Counted from the first letter of the stretch, positions 1 to 7,510 are shown. The stretch: DNA of 64,000 nt from Kurthia gibsonii (GCF_006539985.1 NZ_BJOB01000001.1:62001-126000); one strand, 5' to 3'. The notes: generated from the letters alone by a model not told the origin. Made by a program: numbers and translations.

Positions 1-2
1 CA

Positions 3-341
3 AATTATCCGCAGAATCCAGAGCTTTGTGAACAGAGTGTTTGTGCACTTGCACAACTTCCGGGAAATATTCCGTTTGTTTTACAAGGAGCGCATAGTGT
101 CGCAGAACAAGAGCAAATAATCTATCGTATTCATGGTACGAAAAAGACCATGACCATTCGAAATTGGGCAGAATTATGGGTTAGTACACCTAACCAACCA
201 GAACAACGACTAACATTACAAAAATCTAATATTTCTTTTTTAGATGAGGTTTCTCTCTATTTTCAGGGTAAAGGTTCAAACTACGTTTCATTTGAAGAAG
301 GCGCGTCTGTCCAACATATAATTGATTCTTTATTAAAATAG
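3..341 (+). CDS. C-terminal part of a Gfo/Idh/MocA-type oxidoreductase (partial)
   Basis: The frame is open from the left edge of the window, so the 5' part of the gene lies outside it; the ATG at 150 is internal. The roughly 112 visible residues include a run of the type VLQGAHSVAEQEQIIYRI, a YRIHGTKKT beta-strand segment, and the ending SFEEGASVQHIIDSLLK. This resembles the C-terminus of NAD(P)-dependent Gfo/Idh/MocA sugar or inositol dehydrogenases, where a FEEG..VQ..I helix closes the second domain. The nucleotide-binding domain is not in the window, so substrate and cofactor cannot be judged. The next gene starts 10 bp downstream and may be co-transcribed. The family call is by resemblance of the tail only. 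Confidence 0.6.
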   Translation, partial: NYPQNPELCEQSVCALAQLPGNIPFVLQGAHSVAEQEQIIYRIHGTKKTMTIRNWAELWVSTPNQPEQRLTLQKSNISFLDEVSLYFQGKGSNYVSFEEGASVQHIIDSLLK

Positions 342-351
342 GAGTGAGTAT

Positions 352-849
352 ATGAAAAAATTGTATATGAAGCAAAAAGTACTTAGCTTAAACAGTAAAT
401 TTACAGTAAAAAATGAAGCTGAAGAAGATGTGTATCGTGTAGAAGGTAGTTTTTTACGTATTCCTAAAAAATTCTCTATTACAAATCAGCAGCAACAAGA
501 GGTAGCGGCTGTAACCAAGAAAGTATTTAGTTTTTTGCCACGTTTTTTTGTAGAAGTAGAAGGGCAAGAAGTATTAACCATTAAAAAAGAGTTCTCTTTT
601 TTTAAAGCGAAATATAGTATTGAGGGTCACGGAATTGAAGTGAGTGGAAATTGGTGGGATATGAATTTCGAAGTCTATCAAAATCGAACGTGTATCGGTT
701 CGATTAGACAAAAGTGGTTTAGTTGGGGCGATAGTTATGAGATTGAAGTTTTAGATGAGGCGATGGAGATTATACTTGTAGCGATTGTTGTAGCAATTGA
801 TTGCGTAAAAGCAGATGAACGTGCAGCAGCAGCATCTACATCTGTATAG
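352..849 (+). CDS. LURP-one-related (LOR/YxjI-like) family protein
   Basis: This 165-residue protein begins KLYMKQKVLSLNSKFTVKN and continues with alternating hydrophobic beta-strands. It has the pattern typical of LURP-one-related proteins such as YxjI of Bacillus: an N-terminal 'Y.ikqk...f.v.d' stretch, a later 'V.ktIkKkfs..k..Y.I' stretch, and a hydrophobic C-terminal helix (EIILVAIVVAIDCV at about 138-151). The family folds as a tubby-like 12-stranded barrel around one helix. Its biochemical role is unknown; membrane phosphoinositide or scramblase-like functions are suggested only for eukaryotic relatives. The start follows GGAGTGAG (342-349). It lies 10 bp after the oxidoreductase gene, so the two may form one transcript. 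Confidence 0.7.
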   Translation: MKKLYMKQKVLSLNSKFTVKNEAEEDVYRVEGSFLRIPKKFSITNQQQQEVAAVTKKVFSFLPRFFVEVEGQEVLTIKKEFSFFKAKYSIEGHGIEVSGNWWDMNFEVYQNRTCIGSIRQKWFSWGDSYEIEVLDEAMEIILVAIVVAIDCVKADERAAAASTSV

Positions 850-1038
850 TTGACGTTACAGAATGATATGATAGCATTATTTCGTTATTTAAAGGGGTAA
901 GAGAGTCATACCTAATTAAATAATGAAAAGGTGTGGATTACCGTTTAGAAGAAGATTTAACACATCTATAAAAAGATTTCGTTTCACTTTCATACGCTGT
1001 ATCATAGAGAGAGAATAAACGTATAGGAGAGAAGTGAA

Positions 1039-1662
1039 ATGGAATTAGAACGTATTCGACAGCAATTGCGTAAACCACAGCCGCTTTTTATTGGTGAAGA
1101 ACAAGCCTTCCGTTCTGCTGTTATTATTCCGTTGATTCAAAAAGAAGATGGGTGGCATATATTATTTGAAGTACGCTCTGCCACAATGCGTAAGCAGCCA
1201 GGAGATATTAGTTTTCCAGGGGGACAAATTGATGATACAGATGCTTCGATTATAGAAGCAGCAAAACGTGAAACAGAAGAAGAGTTAGGTGTTCGAAGAG
1301 AAGATATTCAAATCTTACAAGAGCTAAGTCCTCTTATCATGTCGCCATCTTTTGTCGTTTATCCTGTTGTTGCAGTGATTCCAGATGAAACGCACTACAC
1401 ATTAAATCCTGATGAAGTGGGATCTACGTTCACAATTCCTGTCGATTGGTTGTTAAGTCATGAAGCTTACCGTCATTATGTCCCAGTGAAACTACAACCA
1501 AAAGATGATTTTCCATATGATAAAATTGCGCGCGGAAGAGATTATAAATGGCGTTCTCGCGATATGGAAGAATGGTTTTATGAGTATGAGGGGCATACGG
1601 TATGGGGCTTAACAGCACGTATATTACGCTATGTGATTGAGCAATTAAAAAAAGATGCATAA
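1039..1662 (+). CDS. Nudix hydrolase, CoA pyrophosphatase type (YeaB/NudL-like)
   Basis: The 207-residue protein has the CoA-pyrophosphatase signature just before the Nudix box (RSATMRKQPGDISFPGG, about 46-62), followed by the Nudix catalytic helix AAKRETEEELG (about 74-84) with the REx2EExG metal ligands. Family members cleave coenzyme A and acyl-CoA to 3',5'-ADP and phosphopantetheine, removing oxidised or unwanted CoA. The start follows AGGAGAG (1025-1031). It stands alone and converges on the ECF transporter gene, with a shared terminator between them. A CoA-disulfide reductase lies about 1 kb downstream, so two genes of CoA housekeeping are near each other. That proximity may be chance. 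Confidence 0.88.
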   Translation: MELERIRQQLRKPQPLFIGEEQAFRSAVIIPLIQKEDGWHILFEVRSATMRKQPGDISFPGGQIDDTDASIIEAAKRETEEELGVRREDIQILQELSPLIMSPSFVVYPVVAVIPDETHYTLNPDEVGSTFTIPVDWLLSHEAYRHYVPVKLQPKDDFPYDKIARGRDYKWRSRDMEEWFYEYEGHTVWGLTARILRYVIEQLKKDA

Positions 1663-1665
1663 AAT

Positions 1666-1699
1666 AACAGGCGACGCATATTAAGCGAAGCCTGTTTTT
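1666..1699. terminator. Bidirectional terminator between convergent genes
   Basis: The inverted repeat AACAGGC (1666-1672) / GCCTGTT (1690-1696) is followed by T's on the plus strand and by an A/T run on the other. It sits in the 39-bp gap between the Nudix gene and the oppositely oriented ECF gene. Confidence 0.75.
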
Positions 1700-1701
1700 C
1701 A

Positions 1702-2259
1702 TTATGGTCGGAACATCGGTATTTTCTTAAGTATAGCAACTACTGGAATCGCTACAAGTAAACCTATACTGTTTTGTAGTAAGTTACCTGGAATCGATGT
1801 AGCTGGTGCAACCCAATTACCGAATAGGATACCTTCACATAAATAGTAACCTGCTAACATAACGGGGATAGAAGCTAAAATACCGACAATATTAAATGGA
1901 ATACTACGACCTTTACGACCACCATAGAAGGCGATAGAGCCAACAATATAGGCTTGTAATCCACGTGTTACGAATGTGAACGGAGCCCATAATGTCCAAT
2001 TTGAGAATAAATCGAATAGACTCATACCTATGGCACCGACAATCATCCCTTTTTTCGGTCCGAATAATAGCGTTACAATGAATAACATCGCTGTACCTAA
2101 GTGAACGAGTCCACCATTAATTGAGATTGGTAAACGAATGTTTAAAAATAATGTTGCAACAAAAACAAGTGCAATACACATCGCTGTAATAATTAAGTCG
2201 TATGTATGAGAGCGCGGACGAGCGTTTGTATTCGATAATGTTTTTTGCATAGTAACCAC
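1702..2259 (-). CDS. ECF transporter S component (substrate unassigned)
   Basis: This 185-residue, strongly hydrophobic protein has five to six predicted membrane helices and the S-component pattern of Pfam ECF-ribofla_trS: 'ISINGGLVHLGTAMLFI' (about 46-62), then 'LLFGPKKGMIVGAIGMSLFDL' spread over about 64-84. In ECF transporters the S component binds a vitamin or related substrate and docks to a shared energising module (EcfT, EcfA, EcfA'). None of those genes is in this window, as expected for group II systems. I see no riboswitch upstream (minus strand, 2260-2330), so the substrate cannot be inferred from regulation. The start follows AGGGGTGG in the minus-strand sense. Confidence 0.85.
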   Translation of the reverse strand: MVTMQKTLSNTNARPRSHTYDLIITAMCIALVFVATLFLNIRLPISINGGLVHLGTAMLFIVTLLFGPKKGMIVGAIGMSLFDLFSNWTLWAPFTFVTRGLQAYIVGSIAFYGGRKGRSIPFNIVGILASIPVMLAGYYLCEGILFGNWVAPATSIPGNLLQNSIGLLVAIPVVAILKKIPMFRP

Positions 2260-2480
2260 CCCTTTGGTTCAATTTGTACTCTTACATTAGCAAACACACT
2301 GACTGTTTAAAAGTGCCAGAATTAATATATTTAAAGTGGTCAGAAAATTTATAAAATGGTAGTTTGTCATAAATTTGATTTATTCGATAAATTGTCATTT
2401 AATACGAGCTGAATTGCTTCATATCTACCGATAAATACGCTATAGTATGAAAATAATCTGAACGAAAAGAGGCGTTTACA

Positions 2481-2654
2481 ATGGCGAAATTGTCATTAGA
2501 AAATATTGAGTTAATGTTAGAGGATGCAAAGGATATGTTATCTGTTCTAGAAGCACCTGGTGAAATTGACGAAGGCACAAAAGAATTAATTGAACTAACA
2601 AAAGAGCAAATTGCTGAATTGGAAGAAATGAGAAAAGAACTAAGCGAAAAGTAA
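2481..2654 (+). CDS. Small acidic helical protein, 57 aa, unknown function
   Basis: An ATG at 2481 opens a 57-codon frame ending at TAA 2652-2654. The product (MAKLSLENIELMLEDAK..., ending MRKELSEK) is rich in Glu, Lys and Leu with heptad-like spacing of Leu/Ile. It therefore should form one or two amphipathic helices. No family is recognised. A purine-rich AAAAGAGGCG precedes the start. The codon pattern and the charged composition make it more likely real than random, but there is no independent support. It lies between the divergent ECF gene and the CoA-disulfide reductase gene, 70 bp upstream of the latter. Confidence 0.6.
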   Translation: MAKLSLENIELMLEDAKDMLSVLEAPGEIDEGTKELIELTKEQIAELEEMRKELSEK

Positions 2655-2672
2655 TGATATTCCTTGTTTAAT

Positions 2673-2686
2673 TACCTATAGGGGTA
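2673..2686. promoter_or_regulatory. CsoR/CstR-like operator upstream of the CoA-disulfide reductase
   Basis: The sequence TACCTATAGGGGTA has the TACC-N6-GGTA half-site arrangement recognised by CsoR-family repressors, including the persulfide sensor CstR. It lies 38 bp before the start of a reductase-rhodanese gene of the kind CstR controls in enterococci and staphylococci. No cstR gene is in the window; assignment is by motif and neighbour only. Confidence 0.5.
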
Positions 2687-2724
2687 TATGATGTAGGTAT
2701 AAACAAATGAGGAGGATATATTCA

Positions 2725-4413
2725 ATGAAGGTATTAGTTGTTGGTGGTGTGGCAGGCGGAGCTTCTACAGCTGCTCGTATTCGTAGATTGGATGAACAGG
2801 CAGAGGTAATCATGTTTGAAAAAGGACCACATGTTTCTTTTTCAAATTGCTCTTTACCGTTTTACTTAAGTGGAATTGTTCCAACAAGTGAAAAATTAAT
2901 TATGATGAGTCCTGAAAAATTTAAAAAACAATATAATTTAGAAGCACGTGTGAATCAAGAAGTGATTGCGATTCATAGGGACCGCAAAACAATTGAAGTG
3001 AAGCATGTTGTTACAGGTGAAGTCTATGAAGAAGCATATGATATTTTACTGTTATCACCGGGTGCAAAACCGACGTTACCTCCTATTGAAGGAATCCATT
3101 CTTCGCATGTATTTACGATTCGAAATGTAGCAGATATTGAGAGATTACAAACCTATATTCAGATGAATGGTGTACAGGATATTGTGGTTATTGGCGGTGG
3201 CTTTATTGGTGTTGAAGTAGCAGAAAATTTACGTGAAGCGAAAAAGTCAGTGACATTAATTCAGCGTGGTGCACAAATTATGGATCCGTATGATGAAGAT
3301 ATGGTGCAAATCATGCAAAAAGAATTACTCGATCATGGCGTGAATTTAGAATTGCGTGCAGCGGTTGAAAAAATTGAAACAGCGCATGTGTTACTTGCAA
3401 ACGGTAAAAAGATTGCAGCAGAGGTAGTTATAGTTGCAGCAGGTGCGAAACCGGAAACTGATTTAGCGATACAAGCGGGGTTAGATTTAGGGATAACAGG
3501 TGGTATTAAAGTAAATACGAATTATCAAACGAATGATCCTTCGATTTATGCTGTAGGCGATGCAATTGAAGTATACGATCAAATTCTACGTCGTCCAACA
3601 CGTCTTGCTTTAGCTGGTCCAGCACAAAAACAAGCACGTGCAGCCGCAGACCATATGTATGGTATTACAAATCGTCAACGTGGTGTAATTGGTTCATCTA
3701 GTATTCAAGTTTTTGATTACAACTGTGCAGCGACAGGTATTAATGAACGCACAGCTAAAATGGCTGGTATCGAAGTGGACTCTGTTTACGTGATTGCACC
3801 AGATAAAGTGGGATTAATGCCTTCAAGTAATCCACTTCATTTTAAATTAGTTTATGAAGTGCCAACAGGCAAAATTTTAGGTGCACAAGCGATTGGTAAA
3901 GGAAATGCAGATAAAAGAATTGATGTAATCGCTACGATGATTACGATGGGTGGTACGATTGAGGATTTAAAAGATTTAGAACTATCTTATTCACCGATGT
4001 ATAGTACAGCAAAAGATGTTGTGAATATGGCAGCTCTTGTTGCAACGAATGTATTGTATGGGCGTTTTAAACAAGTTCATGTATCGGAAGTACGTGATTT
4101 ATATGAACAAGGTGCTTTCTTTTTAGATGTACGTGAAAAAAATGAGTTTGAAAATGGACAGATTAAAGGAGCATTGAATGTTCCGTTAAGTGAGCTACGT
4201 GAACGTATGAATGAAATTCCAAAAGAACACCCAATCTATGTTCATTGTCGTTCAGCACAGCGTAGCTACAATGCAGTTATGGCACTTCAAAACAGCGGAT
4301 TTACGCAAGTTTATAATGTATCTGGCTCATTCTTGGGAATCTGTTTGTATGAATATGTACAAGATACATTACAACAGCGAGAACCGATTGTAACAGCATA
4401 TAATTTTAAATAA
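2725..4413 (+). CDS. cdr: CoA-disulfide (CoA-persulfide) reductase with C-terminal rhodanese domain
   Basis: The 562-residue protein starts MKVLVVGGVAGGASTAAR, an FAD-binding Rossmann fold. It carries the single active-site Cys of CoA-disulfide/persulfide reductases in SFSNCSLPFYLSG (Cys42), an NAD(P)H-binding GGGFIGVEVAEN segment (about 155-166), and FAD contact 'IYAVGDAIEV' (about 273-282). From about residue 455 a rhodanese domain follows with the catalytic loop HCRSAQRS. Such CoADR-RHD fusions reduce CoA disulfide or CoA persulfide with NAD(P)H and link low-molecular-weight thiol redox state to sulfane-sulfur handling. I prefer ATG 2725 because GAGGAGG lies about 10 bp upstream; an upstream start at 2707 would lie over that site. 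A CsoR/CstR-like operator precedes the gene. Confidence 0.9.
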   Translation: MKVLVVGGVAGGASTAARIRRLDEQAEVIMFEKGPHVSFSNCSLPFYLSGIVPTSEKLIMMSPEKFKKQYNLEARVNQEVIAIHRDRKTIEVKHVVTGEVYEEAYDILLLSPGAKPTLPPIEGIHSSHVFTIRNVADIERLQTYIQMNGVQDIVVIGGGFIGVEVAENLREAKKSVTLIQRGAQIMDPYDEDMVQIMQKELLDHGVNLELRAAVEKIETAHVLLANGKKIAAEVVIVAAGAKPETDLAIQAGLDLGITGGIKVNTNYQTNDPSIYAVGDAIEVYDQILRRPTRLALAGPAQKQARAAADHMYGITNRQRGVIGSSSIQVFDYNCAATGINERTAKMAGIEVDSVYVIAPDKVGLMPSSNPLHFKLVYEVPTGKILGAQAIGKGNADKRIDVIATMITMGGTIEDLKDLELSYSPMYSTAKDVVNMAALVATNVLYGRFKQVHVSEVRDLYEQGAFFLDVREKNEFENGQIKGALNVPLSELRERMNEIPKEHPIYVHCRSAQRSYNAVMALQNSGFTQVYNVSGSFLGICLYEYVQDTLQQREPIVTAYNFK

Positions 4414-4418
4414 TGAAC

Positions 4419-4446
4419 AAAGCGAGGGGCTAACCTTCGCTTTTCT
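4419..4446 (+). terminator. Terminator after cdr
   Basis: AAAGCGAGG and CCTTCGCTTTT form a GC-containing hairpin directly after the stop codon, followed by T-rich sequence. Confidence 0.7.
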
Positions 4447-4555
4447 TTATATTCTAGAACATACTCGTTTATTTTATTTTTGGAAATTCATGATAAAATA
4501 GAAAGAATAGTCTTATCGTTTTAAAAAAATAAGATAGACAAAAAGGTGAATGAAG

Positions 4556-5362
4556 ATGGATATTTTACAGCGTAATAATGTCAACGTGGTTGGAGATGGC
4601 GACCAGACAATCATTTGTGCACATGGTTTTGGTTGCGAACAAAGTATGTGGCAATATATCACACCTGCATTTGCAGAAAAATATCGCTTAGTTTTATTTG
4701 ATTATGTGGGTGCAGGAGGATCTGATTTACAGGCCTATCATAAGGAAAAATACAATACATTACATGGCTATAAACAAGATATTATCGAGATTATGGATGA
4801 GATGAATTTAGAAAAAGTCATCTTTTTAGGACATTCTATTAGCTCGATGATTGGTATGCTTGTAGCAATCGAGCGACCAGAACTATTTGAGAAAATGATT
4901 ATGATTGGACCTTCGCCATGTTATTTGAATAAAGAAGATTTTAATGGTGGCTTTGAAGAAAGTGATGTTCGTGAACTGTTAGAGATGATGGAGATGAACT
5001 TTTCAGGATGGGCGAGTTATATGGCGCCTGTTGGAATAGGAGAAGAAGCTGCACCTCAGATGACAGAAGATCTTGAAAAGGTTTTTGTTTCAACAAATCC
5101 TAAAATCGCACGTGAGTTTGCGGAAGTCACATTCTTTTCAGATTATCGCGAACAATTACCACAATTACAAACGAATACATTAATTTTACAATGCGCAGAA
5201 GATAGTATCGTTCCAAAACATGTAGGTGATTATCTACATCAGTCAATTGCGAATAGTCGACTAGTCGTTATGAATGCAAAAGGGCACTATCCACATATTA
5301 GTCATGCTTCAGAAACAGCTGCGATTATTGCAGACTTCATTGAGAGTGACTTGGCAATATGA
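4556..5362 (+). CDS. rsbQ: RsbQ-like alpha/beta hydrolase (energy-stress signalling)
   Basis: The 268-residue protein is a close relative of B. subtilis RsbQ. It has an oxyanion-hole segment HGFGCEQSMW, the nucleophile elbow GHSISSM (Ser94), the acid in CAEDSIVP, and the catalytic His in KGHYPHISH. RsbQ activates the PAS domain of the phosphatase RsbP, probably by producing a small ligand for it, and so switches on sigma-B under energy stress. ATG 4556 is chosen over 4550 because AAAAGGTGA (4541-4549) then has normal spacing and the N-terminus matches RsbQ. The gene overlaps the next by 4 bp (ATGA). That gene encodes a PAS-GGDEF protein, not a phosphatase, which suggests that the signal is routed to cyclic di-GMP here. 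Confidence 0.9.
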   Translation: MDILQRNNVNVVGDGDQTIICAHGFGCEQSMWQYITPAFAEKYRLVLFDYVGAGGSDLQAYHKEKYNTLHGYKQDIIEIMDEMNLEKVIFLGHSISSMIGMLVAIERPELFEKMIMIGPSPCYLNKEDFNGGFEESDVRELLEMMEMNFSGWASYMAPVGIGEEAAPQMTEDLEKVFVSTNPKIAREFAEVTFFSDYREQLPQLQTNTLILQCAEDSIVPKHVGDYLHQSIANSRLVVMNAKGHYPHISHASETAAIIADFIESDLAI

Positions 5363-6321
5363 TGAATCGCTTTGAACATTCTCCATGCGGTTATATGCAG
5401 CTAAGTTTAGATGGTGAAATTTTAAATCTAAATGAGACAATGGCGAAATGGTTGAAGATGGATAAGCAACAACTACTTCATCAATCCATTGAAAAAGTAT
5501 TATCGAAAGTAAGTATGATGATGTTCTATTCTTATTTTTATCCGAAAATCTCAATTCAAGGGCATGTTGAAGAGATGCTACTGACATTAAAAACAGCTGA
5601 AGGTACAAGTGATTCGTATGTATTAAATGCTAAAAAATTCGAAGAAGAAGCACCTATTATTGTTTGCGTGTTTATGCGAATTAATCGTCGAGTCGATTAT
5701 GAAAAAGAATTAAGAAATGTACAGTACGCTCTACAAGATGCATTAAAACAAAATCAAATTGCAGTAGAGGCATTAGAAAAAATTAATCAGCAAATTGAAG
5801 AGCAAAAAGCAAAATTAGAACAGATGAATTTGGAGTTGTCACAAATATCTCATGTAGATGCTTTAACAGGTGCTTATAATCGACGTTATCTAAATGAACG
5901 TATGGAAGAGATTATGCAAGAGAAGGTGCTATTATCTGTGATTATGGTAGATATTGATCACTTTAAAAAGGTAAACGACACATATGGACATTTAACAGGT
6001 GATGTTGTATTAACAAAGTTATCGAAATGCTTAAGTAATACTTTAGGAGATAAAGGGATTGTAACGCGCTATGGTGGAGAAGAGTTTGCGTTATTATTAT
6101 CTTTAATTGATGCAGAAGAAGCACTAAAAATTGCACAGTTTTTAAATCGTGAAGTAGGAAACCAAGAATTTGAAGTTGTAGACCATATTACAATTAGTTT
6201 AGGTGTATCAACACGTACAGAAGAGGATACGATTACAACACTGTTTAAAAGAGCAGATGATGCGCTATACTATGCTAAAAATAATGGACGCAATCAGGCA
6301 GTTCATGCGAATCAATTATGA
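5359..6321 (+). CDS. PAS-GGDEF diguanylate cyclase paired with RsbQ
   Basis: The 320-residue protein has an N-terminal PAS domain (about 5-105), a coiled linker (about 115-165) and a GGDEF domain (about 166-320). The active-site loop is YGGEEF (GGEEF at 239-243), and the Mg-binding DIDHFKKVND is conserved, so it should make cyclic di-GMP. The RxxD inhibitory site expected five residues before GGEEF is absent (GDKG there). From memory, PAS and linker resemble B. subtilis RsbP: SPCGYMQLS matches APCGFLALS, and YEKEL starts the linker in the equivalent place. The phosphatase of RsbP is replaced. No membrane segment is seen. Start and stop overlap (ATGA) with rsbQ implies translational coupling. 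Confidence 0.88.
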   Translation: MMNRFEHSPCGYMQLSLDGEILNLNETMAKWLKMDKQQLLHQSIEKVLSKVSMMMFYSYFYPKISIQGHVEEMLLTLKTAEGTSDSYVLNAKKFEEEAPIIVCVFMRINRRVDYEKELRNVQYALQDALKQNQIAVEALEKINQQIEEQKAKLEQMNLELSQISHVDALTGAYNRRYLNERMEEIMQEKVLLSVIMVDIDHFKKVNDTYGHLTGDVVLTKLSKCLSNTLGDKGIVTRYGGEEFALLLSLIDAEEALKIAQFLNREVGNQEFEVVDHITISLGVSTRTEEDTITTLFKRADDALYYAKNNGRNQAVHANQL

Positions 6322-6356
6322 TAAAATGAATCTATGCTAAAAAAGGAAGTGTATGT

Positions 6357-6578
6357 ATGACATTTGAAGAGGTATTGCCAAAACTGAAAAATGGTAAAAA
6401 AGTAATTCGTGACGGTTGGAGCGGTCCAGAACTATATGTAAAATTAGTAGGGGCTTCTCAATTCGATGGAGAAAACTTAAATCCATATTTTTTAATTAAT
6501 GTAGAAGGTGAAGGTTACACGATGTTTCAACCGACAGTGTGTGACATCTTAGCTGAAGATTGGTCAATTGTAGAATAA
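6357..6578 (+). CDS. DUF2829 / Tad2-like small protein
   Basis: The 73-residue protein has the pattern of the DUF2829 family: 'MTFEEVLPKLKNGKKVIRDGW' at the start (about 1-21), a central 'Y.KLV' strand, and the ending DILAEDWSIVE. Most relatives are phage or prophage genes. The family includes Tad2, a sponge that sequesters the cyclic nucleotide signal of Thoeris immunity. Here it sits alone between a diguanylate cyclase and an SDR, with no phage genes. It may be a leftover phage gene or may bind another nucleotide. RBS AAGGAAG precedes the ATG by about 8 bp. The family call is by pattern; the function is not established. Confidence 0.75.
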   Translation: MTFEEVLPKLKNGKKVIRDGWSGPELYVKLVGASQFDGENLNPYFLINVEGEGYTMFQPTVCDILAEDWSIVE

Positions 6579-6582
6579 CAAT

Positions 6583-6615
6583 AAGCTGTGCTCTAATCTT
6601 AGAGCCAGCTTCTTT
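6583..6615 (+). terminator. Terminator after the DUF2829 gene
   Basis: Nested complementary arms AAGCTG...CAGCTT and GCTCTAA...TTAGAGC (6583-6611) are followed by TCTTTTC. Confidence 0.7.
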
Positions 6616-6633
6616 TCATATGGGGGAATATAG

Positions 6634-7380
6634 ATGGATTTTAATCAAAAAGTAGTTTTTGTAACAGGAGCAAATTCAGGAATTGGAGCTGCACAAGTAG
6701 CTTTATTTTTAGAAAAAGGCGCTTATGTATATGGTTTTGACTTAGAAGATACACAGATGAAACAGATGAAAAGCTCATTTCCAAAACAGTTTGCCTATAG
6801 CGTAGGCGATGTATCGAATAAGTTTCATGTGAAACAATCTGTGAAACAAGCACTCGAAACATTTCATACGATTCATATCTTATTAAATACTGCAGGTGTA
6901 TTAGATGGTTATGCGAAAACCTTAGATACAGATGAGGCGCTTTGGGATCGAATTATGAATACGAATGTCAAAGGAACGTATTTCGTAACGAATGAAGTAT
7001 TGCCGATTATGTTAGAACAGAAAAAAGGTGTCATCATCAATATGGCTTCCATTGCAGGGCTTGTAGCTGGCGGAGGAGGAGCAGCTTATACTGCTTCAAA
7101 ACATGCGATTGTCGGTTACACGAAACAAGTAGACCAAGATTATTGTCGAGAAGGGATTCGCGTCAATGCGATTGCGCCAGGAGCCATTCATACGCCAATG
7201 AATGCAGCTGATTTTGAAGGAGATGGTGAAATGGCAAAATGGGTAGCAGAACAGACACCAGCTGGACGATGGGCAAAGCCAGAAGAAGTAGCGAGTCTAA
7301 CAAGTTATATTGCAAGCGATGACGCCGATTATATTCACGGCACAGTTATTCCAATTGATGGGGGCTGGATAGCCAAATAA
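6634..7380 (+). CDS. Short-chain dehydrogenase/reductase (FabG-like)
   Basis: This 248-residue classical SDR has the cofactor motif VTGANSGIGAAQ (about 10-21), LLNTAGV in place of NNAG, the catalytic Ser in NMASIAG, and YTASK (catalytic Tyr/Lys). The C-terminal IPIDGGW matches FabG-type enzymes. Asp at the end of beta-2 (YGFDLED) favours NAD(H). The start follows a GGGGGAA site. The gene stands between two terminators and lies upstream of the preQ1 riboswitch, so it is probably a separate unit. The real substrate cannot be told from sequence; annotation as 3-oxoacyl-ACP reductase is common for such proteins but weak. Confidence 0.85.
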   Translation: MDFNQKVVFVTGANSGIGAAQVALFLEKGAYVYGFDLEDTQMKQMKSSFPKQFAYSVGDVSNKFHVKQSVKQALETFHTIHILLNTAGVLDGYAKTLDTDEALWDRIMNTNVKGTYFVTNEVLPIMLEQKKGVIINMASIAGLVAGGGGAAYTASKHAIVGYTKQVDQDYCREGIRVNAIAPGAIHTPMNAADFEGDGEMAKWVAEQTPAGRWAKPEEVASLTSYIASDDADYIHGTVIPIDGGWIAK

Positions 7381-7417
7381 GAATTTGTTATAATAATTCG
7401 GTAAGCAAAATACTTAC

Positions 7418-7507
7418 ACTACGGCACTTCAGATCGGGTGAAAACTCGCTTCCTTTGGTCGTAGTTATTACTGGACTACTTAAATAGTAGTACCACAAAG
7501 GAGAAGA
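7418..7507 (+). promoter_or_regulatory. preQ1-II riboswitch controlling queT
   Basis: The leader contains stem ACTACG (7418-7423)/CGTAGT (7460-7465), then TTATTAC, then an embedded hairpin (TGG+ACTACT, 7472-7480, with AGTAGT+CCA, 7486-7495), then CACAAAGGAGAA. TCCTTT (7451-7456) can pair with AAAGGA (7497-7502), which is the queT ribosome-binding site. This order (outer stem, ATTAC, embedded hairpin, pseudoknot onto AAAGGAGAA) is that of the preQ1-II (COG4708) aptamer. An extra GAAA-capped hairpin (7435-7448) sits inside the first stem loop. Ligand-bound pseudoknot formation would hide the ribosome-binding site. Confidence 0.85.
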
Positions 7508-7510
7508 AAA

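Noticed and set aside
2260-2480. A riboswitch upstream of the ECF S component at 1702-2259
   Set aside because: No conserved core of FMN, TPP, preQ1, folate or cobalamin riboswitches could be found on the minus strand.
2666-2687. GTTTAA...GGGTAT resembling a sigma-B promoter upstream of the CoA-disulfide reductase
   Set aside because: The spacer is 10 bp; sigma-B promoters need about 13-15 bp. The GGGGTA part is better explained by the CsoR/CstR-like operator.
6357-6578. A Thoeris or other defence island around the Tad2-like gene
   Set aside because: No ThsA, ThsB, TIR-domain or other defence gene is recognised in the neighbourhood.
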